From Bog-793 sp035625025 (GTDB lineage Bacteria > Actinomycetota > Acidimicrobiia > Acidimicrobiales > Bog-793), in assembly GCA_035625025.1 (NCBI GenBank), contig DASPQJ010000054.1:62001-126000 (forward strand): a DNA stretch of 64,000 nucleotides. The letters run 5' to 3'. Positions 1-7,358 of the stretch are shown here, piece after piece (position 1 is the stretch's first letter; every line of letters starts with the position of its first letter). Made by a program: the position numbers and the translations under genes. The notes under the pieces are model-generated. The model saw only the letters and a list, made by a program, of their open reading frames with translations. It ran no database searches and was not told the origin of the DNA.

Positions 1-224
1 GTCTTTCGGGCGAGAAAGCGCGCCGCACGGACGCGGATCTCGCCCCCGTTCGACTGGCGGGTGACGACCTCGCGTTCGAGGCGCGCACAGAGGAACTCCT
101 CGTGGCTCCAGCCCAGTGTCCGCGCTCTTCCGGCCAGGCAGTCAATCGCGTTAGCGAACACCGGAGCCTTGAGGGCCCGGCAGAGATAGGCGAGGTCGGC
201 AGAGGGCTTGGTCGTGGCTCCCAT
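1..224 (-). CDS. istB: IstB-like ATPase of an IS21-family element (partial, runs off the window)
   Basis: Reading leftward from an ATG at 224, the first 74 residues (MGATTKPSADLAYLCRALKA... through ...RAARFLARK) resemble the N-terminus of IstB, the AAA+ helper ATPase that works with the IstA transposase of IS21 elements. The Walker motifs would lie beyond the left edge of the window. The start overlaps the stop of the upstream istA fragment as TGATG, the usual translationally coupled istA-istB arrangement. Only the N-terminal part is visible, so whether the gene is intact cannot be judged. The partner istA is truncated, so the element as a whole is probably immobile. Confidence 0.75.
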   Translation of the reverse strand, partial: MGATTKPSADLAYLCRALKAPVFANAIDCLAGRARTLGWSHEEFLCARLEREVVTRQSNGGEIRVRAARFLARK

Positions 225-811
225 CACGCCACCCCCGTCGCCCGGTCATAGACCGACAGGTCCCGCACCTCGACTTCGTCGGGATCGTCGGCGACGACGA
301 AGCGGTGCTGGTCGATGAGCTCGCGGCGCGCCAGGTCGTGGAGCGGGTCGGTCACCGTACGGTTCTTCGCCCAGGAGCGCGGATGGTAGACGACGGCCTC
401 GCCGGCGCAGGTGACGACCACTTCCTGCGTGGTGACGGCGACCTCGATGCGGCGACCGACGACCTTCTGGTGCACGGAGTACTCGCGCGTCCCGACGCGC
501 ACGTAGTGGTCGAGACCGAGCCGGAGAGAATGGCGCCAGGCGACATCGGGCAGCACAGGCGGCAGTGGCATCATTGCCGCCCGATCTTCCTCGAACCGCT
601 CGACCGGCTGACATCGCAGCATCGCATGGATCCTTCGATTCGCCCGCTTCAGCCACTCGGTGAACTGGGCATTGAAGTCCGCGGGCGAGGAGAAACGCCG
701 GCCGAGCAGGAAGCTCGTCTCGAGATAGCCGTTGTGCCGCTCGACCACGTCCTTGGCCTCGGGGTCTCGCGGTCTCAGCACGATCACCTTTATCCCGAGC
801 GTGCCCCTGGC
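224..811 (-). pseudogene. istA: IS21-family transposase IstA, C-terminal fragment
   Basis: The reading frame covers roughly the C-terminal 195 residues of IstA. It includes the end of the DDE core (GIKVIVLRPRDPEAKDVVER, NGYLETSFL) and the C-terminal domain with DHYVRVGTREYSVH and VVGRRIEV. IS21 transposases are normally about 400-500 residues, so the N-terminal DNA-binding half and the first catalytic aspartates are missing. Homology-like sequence reads in frame up to about 811, where an IS3-type transposase fragment begins on the other strand. The gene therefore looks cut by that junction. The istB-like gene follows with a TGATG overlap. The family call rests on recognisable motifs; the exact breakpoint is an estimate. 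Confidence 0.75.
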
Positions 812-1053
812 TCGGGATCGAAGACGACGCTGCCGTCGTCGGAGAGCCCCAGCGCAACGAAGTGGCCAAGCGGTTCATCCGCACCCTCAAGAAGCAGTGC
901 TTGTGGGCCCTGCTATACGAGGGCATCAACGACCTGCGCCAACACATGGCGACGTTCACCAAGGCCTACAACAACGATTGGCCGGTTGAACGCCTCGGCG
1001 ACCGCACCCCACGAGAGGCGTTCATCGAGGCGACAGCTCTGGTGGCCGCGTGA
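808..1053 (+). pseudogene. IS3/IS481-type integrase-core transposase, C-terminal fragment
   Basis: In frame from about 808 the sequence reads LGIEDDAAVVGEPQRNEVAK, then RFIRTLKKQCLW and YNNDWPVERLGDRTPREAF, to a TGA at 1051-1053. The RFIRTLK segment and the closing Y-N-x-x-W...R-x-P-x-E-A block are the end of an rve-type DDE transposase domain, after the catalytic glutamate region. The N-terminal two thirds are absent, and the fragment abuts the istA fragment at about 808-811. It is an IS remnant and cannot encode an active enzyme. About 140 bases to its right (1054-1195) carry no recognisable gene. Confidence 0.7.
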
Positions 1054-1195
1054 TAGTCAATGAAGCTATCCCACGTACCGAGGGCCGCAACAGAGCGTCG
1101 AGCGTCATCTCGGCGCGGCATCCAGATTGCCGGCATCGGATATCTCACCCTTTAGGAGAAGCGCCACCGCTCCGACTCAGATCGCTCTGCATCTA

Positions 1196-1996
1196 TCAAC
1201 GGGATTGGTCGAGGGTGACCTCAAGGCCAATGACGAGATTCAGGTCAATGCTGTGGACCCGGAGCGGAAAGAACCTCCGTCGCTCGACTCGAAAGCGCGT
1301 CGTCAACTCCGACAACACCTCTCGGGCGGTGTTGACATGGTCGTAGCGAATCATCCACTTGTAGTCTGTCTTGTAGCGCTTCTCGAAGACTCGCTTCGTC
1401 GTGAACGCGCGCCCGAGCGCATACCCTGCACCACGCTCGCACGGAATTACTGCTGAGAAGATTGCCATCGGCTTCATAACCCGGACGATCTCGTCGAGCG
1501 CCGCAGGCAGATTCTCGAGGTGCTCAAGAACATGGATAGCGAGAACTCGATCGAAGTATTGATCAGGAAAGGGGATCCTCTCCTGGCAGTTGCCGAGAAC
1601 GACCTTCGCGACTGCGTTGCGATCAAGAATCTGCCCGGCGAGACGATCACTCAGCTCGAGCGCGACGTACTCGCGGTTCATGCCCGACTCAAAAGAGAGA
1701 TGCGAGCCGTTACCGGCCCCTATCTCTAGGGTGGCTGACCGAGGCTTCGCGGACTGTGCAGCAAATTCGTGACCGAAGCGATCGACCCACCCAAAGTTCT
1801 GCGGCAGTACAGAGCTGAGGTAGTTGTCCTGCCAGTCCGCCATGATCTGCTCTTGCTCGGGCGTTAGAGCTGCTCTGACCTTCGGCCACGATGCCCGACG
1901 TCGCATGGCGATCATCTTTGCGGAGGCGTCGGGGTTGATCAATCGGGCTCTCACTTCGTCTCGATCCCTCGCCGGATAAGGGATGGCAGTCGGCAC
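1196..1996 (-). CDS. SAM-dependent class I methyltransferase
   Basis: This 266-residue protein has a class I methyltransferase fold. Motif I is LEIGAGNGSH (about residue 90), followed by an acidic strand end (EYVALELS). The Methyltransf_11 signature FDRVLAIHVLEHLENLPAAL lies near residue 155, with the motif IV-like IVRVMKP after it. The substrate is unknown. The ubiE/Methyltransf_11 type and the nearby glycosyltransferase suggest modification of a surface polysaccharide or lipid, which is inference. The longest start is GTG at 1996, but no convincing ribosome-binding site precedes it; ATG at 1912 or 1903 is an alternative. It lies between IS remnants with no operon partner. A second, unrelated-looking methyltransferase lies at 6708-7358. 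Confidence 0.7.
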   Translation of the reverse strand: MPTAIPYPARDRDEVRARLINPDASAKMIAMRRRASWPKVRAALTPEQEQIMADWQDNYLSSVLPQNFGWVDRFGHEFAAQSAKPRSATLEIGAGNGSHLSFESGMNREYVALELSDRLAGQILDRNAVAKVVLGNCQERIPFPDQYFDRVLAIHVLEHLENLPAALDEIVRVMKPMAIFSAVIPCERGAGYALGRAFTTKRVFEKRYKTDYKWMIRYDHVNTAREVLSELTTRFRVERRRFFPLRVHSIDLNLVIGLEVTLDQSR

Positions 1997-2085
1997 GTTT
2001 CAGGTGTTACGTCTTATCCCCGGTGTAAATGCGCAACGAGCGTAGGTTCCTTCCAAAGCACCAACTCACGAAAGGACCTATACCC

Positions 2086-3113
2086 GTGGCACCACGAGTT
2101 TCCCCCAGGATTCGCGTCCGCGCCGAGATGAACACGCTGTTCAGCTCCAACCGCGAGCTCGCGAGCATCCTCGAGGAGGTCGGGCGCCTCACCGTTCGCC
2201 TCCTCATGAGCAGGCGGTCGAGGTCGAGCTCGAGGCGTTCTTGGGACGCGGTCGTTATGAACGCCGCAACGAGGAGCACCCGGCCGGCTCTCGCAACGGC
2301 TGGCAGTCGACCGTCGCGGTGAAGACGACGATGGGCCCGGTCGAGCTCTGTCGCCCGAAGCTCCGAGACACCGACGAGCGCTTCTCCTCGGCACTCTTCG
2401 GCCTCGGCGTGACGCGCACGGCGGCCCTCGAGGCCCTGGTCATCTCGGCGTGGGTGCACGGGTTGTCTGAAGCGATGTCGAAGCAGCGCTGAAAGAGGTG
2501 CTCGGCGAGGAGGTGACGCTGTCACGCTCGACCGCCAGCCGGATCTGTGAGCAGATCAAGGACGAGTTCGCTGCGTTCGTCCAGCGTGGCCTGTCGGACC
2601 TCCGCCTCGACGACTTGTTCCTCGACGGCGCGAATCTCAAGGTGCACGAGCACTCGCCGGCCGAGCCGGTGCTCCGTGCCTGGGGTATCGACACCGATGG
2701 GAAGCCCCGTCTCGTCGGGTCGCCGAGGCGAGCGTCGAGTCAACGGACGCCTGGCGGGACTTCCTCCAGGGACTCACCTCCCGCGGTCTTTACCCGCCGC
2801 TGCTCGTCGTCTCCGAGGGCGCGCCGGGGTTGATCACCGTGATCGAGTTGGTCTTTCCCGCCTCGCTCCGCCGGCATTGCGTCATCCACCGGCTCCGCAA
2901 TGCGGCCGCGAAGGTCTCCCAGACCGACCAGGACGCCTTCAAGTCCGACCGGTGGGAGGTCTTCAACGGGATCGAACAACCGCCTGGCGAACTTGCCCTG
3001 GAAGAGGCGCGCCGGCGCATGGACCGCTTCCGCGCCCAGTGGAAGCGCGCTTATCCGGCGGCGGTGACCTGTCTCTCCGAGGACTTCGAGAACCTCACCG
3101 TGCACCTGCTTCG
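2086..3113 (+). pseudogene. IS256/Mutator-type transposase, N-terminal and central part, frameshifted
   Basis: The segment begins at a GTG (2086) after AAAGGA and reads in at least four successive frames. The pieces are APRVSPRIRVRAEMN with ELASILEEVGRL (2086-2215), then GRGRYERRNEEHPAGSRNGW and VELCRPKLRD (to about 2490). SRSTASRICEQIKDEF and LDDLFLDGANLKV follow (2498 to about 2725), then VIHRLRNAAAKVSQ and AQWKRAYPAAVTCLSEDF (2830-3113). The order and motifs (R-N-G-x-x, L-D-x-x-F/Y-x-D, C-x-x-H-x-x-R-N) are those of Mutator-type transposases. Reading stops matching at ENLTVHLL, and the missing C-terminal continuation is found 3 kb downstream at 6114. Multiple frameshifts make it a pseudogene. 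Confidence 0.8.
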
Positions 3114-3441
3114 TCAACGCAGCCAGGGAAGCCAACATGAACGATTACGGGCCCTGGTGAGCCGGTCGTTCGCAGACTGCGCGCTCGCACCGACCCGCGC
3201 TTCACGCGTCGACTTGGCACAAGTCGGATCCTTCATGCCTCGAATGGGCGAGACGGGTGGTGCGTCCGGCGTTCGCCGCGTGGCCTGGCCAGAGAAACAC
3301 CCGGCGCGTGGGAAACGCGAATGACCCCGTGGGTGGAGCCGTCTCCTCGATCTTCCGCGCAAGTGCCGCTGAACGCTGCGGCATGCAGCAGATTCTCGAT
3401 CGCAGTGGTTAGGCGTTCTGCCGGAGATGATTGACTAGATG
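3114..3441. other. Spacer without recognisable gene
   Basis: About 330 bases between the broken IS256 transposase and an IS3-type remnant. Short open frames exist on both strands, but none has recognisable motifs, a plausible ribosome-binding site or a length that argues for a gene. It marks the left breakpoint of the material separating the two IS256 halves. Confidence 0.5.
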
Positions 3442-3663
3442 AACGCGATCAGCGACGCTCTGGACGACGCGATCGCTGAGAGCTTCTTCGACACCTTCCA
3501 GCTCTAGCTCCTCGACCGCCGGCGCTGGAGGACCCGGGCCGAGCTCTTCTACGCTGTCGTCTACTGGGTCGAGCACACCTATAACCGCCGCCGGCGCCAG
3601 TGCCGCCTTGGCAAGTTGACCCCCGTTGAGTTCGAGCTGTCGCTCAACCAGAAGACCGCCTGA
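3442..3663 (+). pseudogene. IS3-type transposase, C-terminal remnant with an internal stop
   Basis: In one frame the sequence reads NAISDALDDAIAESFFDTFQL, an in-frame TAG at 3505-3507, then LLDRRRWRTRAELF, YWVEHTYNRRRRQCRLGKLTP and VEFE, ending with TGA at 3661-3663. The E-S-F-F...L-x-R-R-x-W...Y-N-R-R-R-R...L-G-x-x-(S/T)-P-x-E pattern is the C-terminal third of IS3-family OrfB integrases, including the catalytic glutamate (AES). Everything upstream is missing. It differs from the IS3-type piece at 808-1053, so at least two such elements have decayed here. Confidence 0.75.
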
Positions 3664-3831
3664 ACTCAACAGCCAGAGAGGTAACGAACTCTGGGGCAGG
3701 TCACAGTGTCAACTGAACGCGGAGCAGTCCCTTCAGACGCGTGCGTGTAGCGCTGACACGACAGCTACGCTGATTCGCGCGTGCCGATCGGCGACCGTCG
3801 CAGGCCCGCATGGCGACGAGGCAGCTGCTCG

Positions 3832-5499
3832 TCACTTGACGATGCTGAGGGTCTTGTCGGCTGAAGTCGAGCCCTTGAAGTTCGTGCTGCCGCCGTAGGT
3901 CGCGACGAGGTGATGGGTGCCCACCTTGAGCCGCTTGGCCGAGAGCGCGCACGATCCCTTACCGGACGAGAGCGTGATCACACACAGCGTCTTCGTGGAG
4001 GTTTTCACCGTAACCGTCCGAGTCGGCGTCGTGCCGGGGTACTGCGGGGAAACCGTAACCGACAGGCGCTCGGTCTGTTCGTGTCCGTACGTGACCTTTG
4101 TCGCAGACAGCTTGAGGGCGGTCTTGGTGGCGGCCTGGCCGACCGAGAAGGTCTGGGCACTCCCGTCAGCGGCACCGTAGTCGGTTCCCGCGGCGACGTG
4201 CGCAGTGAGAGAGCACGTGCCGACCCCGACGTAGGAGACGACGAGGGCGCTTGCCGAACAGACGCTTGGCGAGTTGGAGGTCACCGACTTCGTCCCGTCC
4301 CCGTTGGTGGAGACGGTCGCGGTGAAGCCGCCGCCATAGGTGCCACTTGCCGGGAGGTTGCTGATCGTCGGCGTGGTGGGCTGTCCGTACTCGAAGGCAC
4401 CCGCATCGCAGCTATTGCCTGGGAAACCGGGGCGGGGATCACCGCGCTCGTCGGTACTAATTGTGCAGTTGGCAGCGGGTACCTCCTGATAGGCCGAGCT
4501 ATCGGTCCCGATGGCAAGGGTCTCGGGGCCGGTCGAACCGTTGGGGGCCAGCGAGGAGGCGAGATGGATCGTCAAGCTATTCACGAGGTCATCTCCGCCG
4601 AAGCCACAGGTGTCGTCGGACTCCACGTTGTAGCTGCCGTCTGTGATCGATCCTTCACACGGGGCCGCATCGAGGATGGAGTTAGAGATGGTGGTGGTGC
4701 TAATGCTGCGGACGCCACCGCCGTCGGGCGCCGTGTCTCCCGAGAAGGTGTCATCGTTCAGGGTGGCGGTGCCGCTGTTCAAGACGCCACCACCGGCGGC
4801 CGACGCCGTGTCTCCCGAGAAGGTGTCATCGTTCAGGGTGGCGGTGCCGCTGTTGACGTAGATGCCGCCGCCGTACTCCGCCGAGTCCCCCGAGAAAGTG
4901 TCATCGTTCAGGGTGGCGGTGCCGCTGTTGACGTAGATGCCACCGCCGAACTGCGCGTTGTCCCCCGAGAAGGTGTCATCGGTCAGGGTGGCATTGCCAT
5001 TGCTTAAGACGCCGCCGATATTGGTGGCCATGTTGTTGGCATGTTGAATCGTGATGCTCTCGATCGTGGCGTAGACGCCGCTGCCGATGCTGAGTACGGA
5101 GCCGTCACAGCTGGTGGTGGAACAGCCGTTGGATGACCCGTTGTTGCCGTCCAGGATCGGATCGGTCACTCCTGAGGCGGCTTCGATGGTGAGTGGAGAC
5201 GCGGAGGTCCCCAAAGAAACGGTGAAGTTACCTATGTAGTAGGTGGACGTGTTGCCTTCGATGCCCGAGGTGGCAAGGGCGACGGTGTCGCCGGCTAAGG
5301 CATCACTCAACGCCTGTGTGAGCGAGCATTCGCTGGTGGTGACGGCGGTCTCGGGGCAGCTCGTCGTAGAACTCGACGTCCCCGAGGGGTACGCGTACCA
5401 GGTGGCAGGCGCGGCAGCTGCTGGGACAGCACCGAGGACGCTGACGCCGGTCACAAGGACCCCGCCCATGAGGAGCGCTGCTGCTATGGAAAGGCGCAC
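3832..5499 (-). CDS. Secreted right-handed beta-helix-like protein with tandem repeats and an Ig-like C-terminal region
   Basis: A 555-residue protein. It has a clear signal peptide (MRLSIAAALLMGG... ending AVPAAAAPA, about residues 1-31). A region follows resembling choice-of-anchor or parallel beta-helix adhesins: SLTQALSDALAGDTV, then several near-identical copies of N-S-G-T-A-T-L-N-D-D-T-F-S-G-D with G-G-G between them (about residues 160-260). Then comes an acidic/Cys segment ending CDAGAFEYG, a hallmark of the choice-of-anchor Q type. The C-terminal third has Ig-like strands (ATYGGSTNFKGST). No sortase motif or transmembrane anchor is visible, so it is probably released or held non-covalently. 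It lies inside the DNA separating the two IS256 halves and has no operon partner. The function is unknown; an adhesion or surface role is inferred. Confidence 0.7.
   Translation of the reverse strand: MRLSIAAALLMGGVLVTGVSVLGAVPAAAAPATWYAYPSGTSSSTTSCPETAVTTSECSLTQALSDALAGDTVALATSGIEGNTSTYYIGNFTVSLGTSASPLTIEAASGVTDPILDGNNGSSNGCSTTSCDGSVLSIGSGVYATIESITIQHANNMATNIGGVLSNGNATLTDDTFSGDNAQFGGGIYVNSGTATLNDDTFSGDSAEYGGGIYVNSGTATLNDDTFSGDTASAAGGGVLNSGTATLNDDTFSGDTAPDGGGVRSISTTTISNSILDAAPCEGSITDGSYNVESDDTCGFGGDDLVNSLTIHLASSLAPNGSTGPETLAIGTDSSAYQEVPAANCTISTDERGDPRPGFPGNSCDAGAFEYGQPTTPTISNLPASGTYGGGFTATVSTNGDGTKSVTSNSPSVCSASALVVSYVGVGTCSLTAHVAAGTDYGAADGSAQTFSVGQAATKTALKLSATKVTYGHEQTERLSVTVSPQYPGTTPTRTVTVKTSTKTLCVITLSSGKGSCALSAKRLKVGTHHLVATYGGSTNFKGSTSADKTLSIVK
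4730..5005. repeat. Tandem coding repeats within the beta-helix gene
   Basis: About 60-75-base units repeat four to five times. Each contains the core gagaaggtgtcatcgttcag followed by ggtggcggtgccgctgtt, and copies are visible near 4740, 4815, 4895, 4960 and 4980. They encode the N-D-D-T-F-S-G-D repeats on the minus strand. The near-identity at DNA level suggests recent expansion or gene conversion. Confidence 0.75.
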
Positions 5500-6113
5500 G
5501 GAGTCCGTCGTTCGAGAGCCCTACGGGCAAGAAGGTAACGCCATGCTTGGTAGACGAGTCGCCGCATGAAGCACCTCCGACTGGTCGTTTTCCCGCACCA
5601 CTGCTGACGCGGAAAGCTACATCCCCCCTTCTCGGACGACAATCGCCAGAGGCCTGGGCCGTCGTCGTCACCTTCGTTGGCTCCCCGGAGGAGCACGTCA
5701 GCCGTAGCAAGCGATCGGCTGGCATCCGGCGAGCCGGAGATTCCTCGGGCACCCACCGCGAGGCCACGGTCGCCTGGCTGACCTGGGGCACGCGAACCGC
5801 CAGCGGCCCAGCTCACAGACTCGGCGGCCATCCACCTGTGCCCCTCGGCACCTCGAGCGTGCCACTCTGGGCGGGCAACGATGACGTTCGCCCGGGGGAG
5901 TCCCGAAGGACCGACGAATCCGTACAGCAACATCGCATCGCGAAGTCTCAGAGACTGCAGGTAGTCGAGGTAACGATCGCCAATGCTCCGATAGCCAAGA
6001 CACACAGTTTGGAGACGTTTGGGCTGGCCCACGTTCCTCGCAAGCACTGATGCGCCCTGGGTTTGAGGGGGACGCTGACCTGCCTCCAGTGCTGTTTCTT
6101 TCTTCTCTGTTGA
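5500..6113. other. About 0.6 kb with no recognisable gene
   Basis: This stretch lies between the secreted repeat protein and the C-terminal half of the IS256 transposase. Long open frames exist on both strands, but none shows a recognised domain or a good ribosome-binding site. A minus-strand frame containing IGDRYLDYLQSLRLRDAMLL looks mildly protein-like but matches nothing I can name. The promoter of the secreted protein gene should lie just right of 5500. Confidence 0.4.
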
Positions 6114-6402
6114 GGCGGGCGATCCGCGCTTTCCGAACGAGCACTGGAAACGCTGCCGGCACACGAACCTGATCGGACGCACCTTCGGCGAAGCCCGACG
6201 CCGCACGAAGGTGATCGGCCGGCTCCCAGGAGAGCGCAGCTTCTCGTCCTCGTCTCCGCGGTGCTCGACCGTCAGAGCAGAGGATGGCACGAAATGACCA
6301 TGACACCGCGTGCGCTGCAGCGCCTGCAACACCTCCGCCTCGCACTCTTCGTGGAGCAGCGCGAGACCGACGCCGAAGACACCTCACCGAAGCCCCATAG
6401 GT
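6114..6402 (+). pseudogene. IS256/Mutator-type transposase, C-terminal part, frameshifted
   Basis: One frame reads GDPRFPNEHWKRCRHTNLIG, then RTFGEARRRTKVIGRLPGER. After a frameshift near 6240 the next frame gives VLDRQSRGWHEMTMTPRAL and QRLQHLRLALF. This is the conserved C-terminus of Mutator transposases (H-W-K-R-x-R-x-T-N...E-R-x-F-G-E-x-x-R-R-T-x-V-I). It starts exactly where the fragment at 2086-3113 leaves off (ENLTVHLL followed by RFPNEHW), on the same strand. The two are best read as one transposase gene split by about 3 kb. The precise end is uncertain. Confidence 0.8.
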
Positions 6403-6510
6403 TCAGATGGGAATCTGTGCGCGCAACGATTTCCCCGTCCGTGAGAGGTCACCGGCTTTCCACTCTCTTTCCTTATCTCCTAAAGCCAACCCTGCGATAC
6501 CGTCCGCTCG

Positions 6511-6665
6511 TCAGCGAGTGCTATGCACGAAATACCGGAGAATCCCCGCGACACGCGTCGTCACCCTTAGATCCTTCCAGTCCAAGTACGAACGGGTCAT
6601 TGCCCGAGTCTCACCTGCTGCGAAGACGCCGAGTCCGAGCTTGTGTCGAATACTGGCGGACGGCA
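6511..6665 (-). pseudogene. C-terminal remnant of a second methyltransferase of the 6708-7358 type
   Basis: On the minus strand one frame reads SASIRHKLGLGVFAAGETRA and continues to a TGA at 6513-6511. The core I-R-H-K-L-G-L-x-x-F-A matches the C-terminus of the neighbouring methyltransferase (CFRHKLGLNTFAV). At DNA level, cgacacaagctcggactcgg here resembles cggcacaagttggggctgaa there. I read it as the tail of a decayed tandem paralogue. The match is short, so it could be coincidence or a shared C-terminal module. Confidence 0.4.
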
Positions 6666-6707
6666 CGGAAAATGCTTCTCAACTCGCACATCCGCTCCGC
6701 GACAAGG

Positions 6708-7358
6708 TCATCGCGCCTCTTCACTCTTCTCCAACCGACAAACAGCAAAAGTGTTCAGCCCCAACTTGTGCCGAAAACAACGGATATTGTGTGGAAGGAA
6801 ACCTGCCTGCACAAGAAGAGGCCATAGGTCCTTCGGGTCAAAATAGTACTTGTGGTCGTCCATCTCATCGGCCGGGCTCCATCCCAGACGAAACGCGGAA
6901 AGCTCGAGAGCGCGCTTTCCTAACCACGTTGGAACATTCACAACACAGACTCCACCCGGACGGAGAACTCGGTGGAATTCCCTAAGAGCGATATCTGGCT
7001 GAACTAGGTGCTCCAGAACGGAGATGCACAACACAACGTCCAAGGACGTCGTTGCAATTCCTTGAAGTACTTCGGGTAGTGATCCTTCTAGGGCCTGGAC
7101 CGTTTGTTCAACCTTCAGATCAGGCGCGAGGGTGACATCGACAAGCGTGACCGATGCCGCGATCGGAATGATCGTGCGAGCGAACGTCGCTTGGTAACCG
7201 CAACCAAAATCACCCACATCAAGATCGCGAAAGTCTCCAACCGCGCGTCGGATCCGGACCCCTGTCAGCCACACACCCAGCCGGTCAACGACCGAAGGCA
7301 GCCTCTCCTGACCGAAGGAGCCCGAACGCGGTGAATCAGTCGGCGACACTTGGGTCAT
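6708..7358 (-). CDS. SAM-dependent methyltransferase (Methyltransf_11 type)
   Basis: A protein of about 216 residues, taking the ATG at 7358 (MTQVSPTDSPRSG) as start. A longer start at 7415 exists but lies deeper in the upstream gene. The SAM-binding motif is LDVGDFGCGYQATFAR. The Methyltransf_11 signature LCISVLEHLVQPDIALREF is followed by HRVLRPGGVCVVNVP. The C-terminus ends with HKLGLNTFAVCR. It overlaps the end of the glycosyltransferase gene by about 23 bases, so the two are probably cotranscribed and coupled. Acting with the glycosyltransferase on a lipid-linked sugar or glycan is a reasonable guess from context. Base composition here is visibly less GC-rich than the core genome. Confidence 0.75.
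   Translation of the reverse strand: MTQVSPTDSPRSGSFGQERLPSVVDRLGVWLTGVRIRRAVGDFRDLDVGDFGCGYQATFARTIIPIAASVTLVDVTLAPDLKVEQTVQALEGSLPEVLQGIATTSLDVVLCISVLEHLVQPDIALREFHRVLRPGGVCVVNVPTWLGKRALELSAFRLGWSPADEMDDHKYYFDPKDLWPLLVQAGFLPHNIRCFRHKLGLNTFAVCRLEKSEEAR

Noticed and set aside
4730..5005. Possible CRISPR-like repeats
   Set aside because: The repeats are in frame with the secreted protein, the intervening stretches also encode its repeat units, and no cas genes are present.
5500..6113. A minus-strand gene of up to 282 codons (5484-6332)
   Set aside because: It overlaps the IS256 C-terminal fragment on the opposite strand and the start of the secreted protein gene, with no recognised domain.
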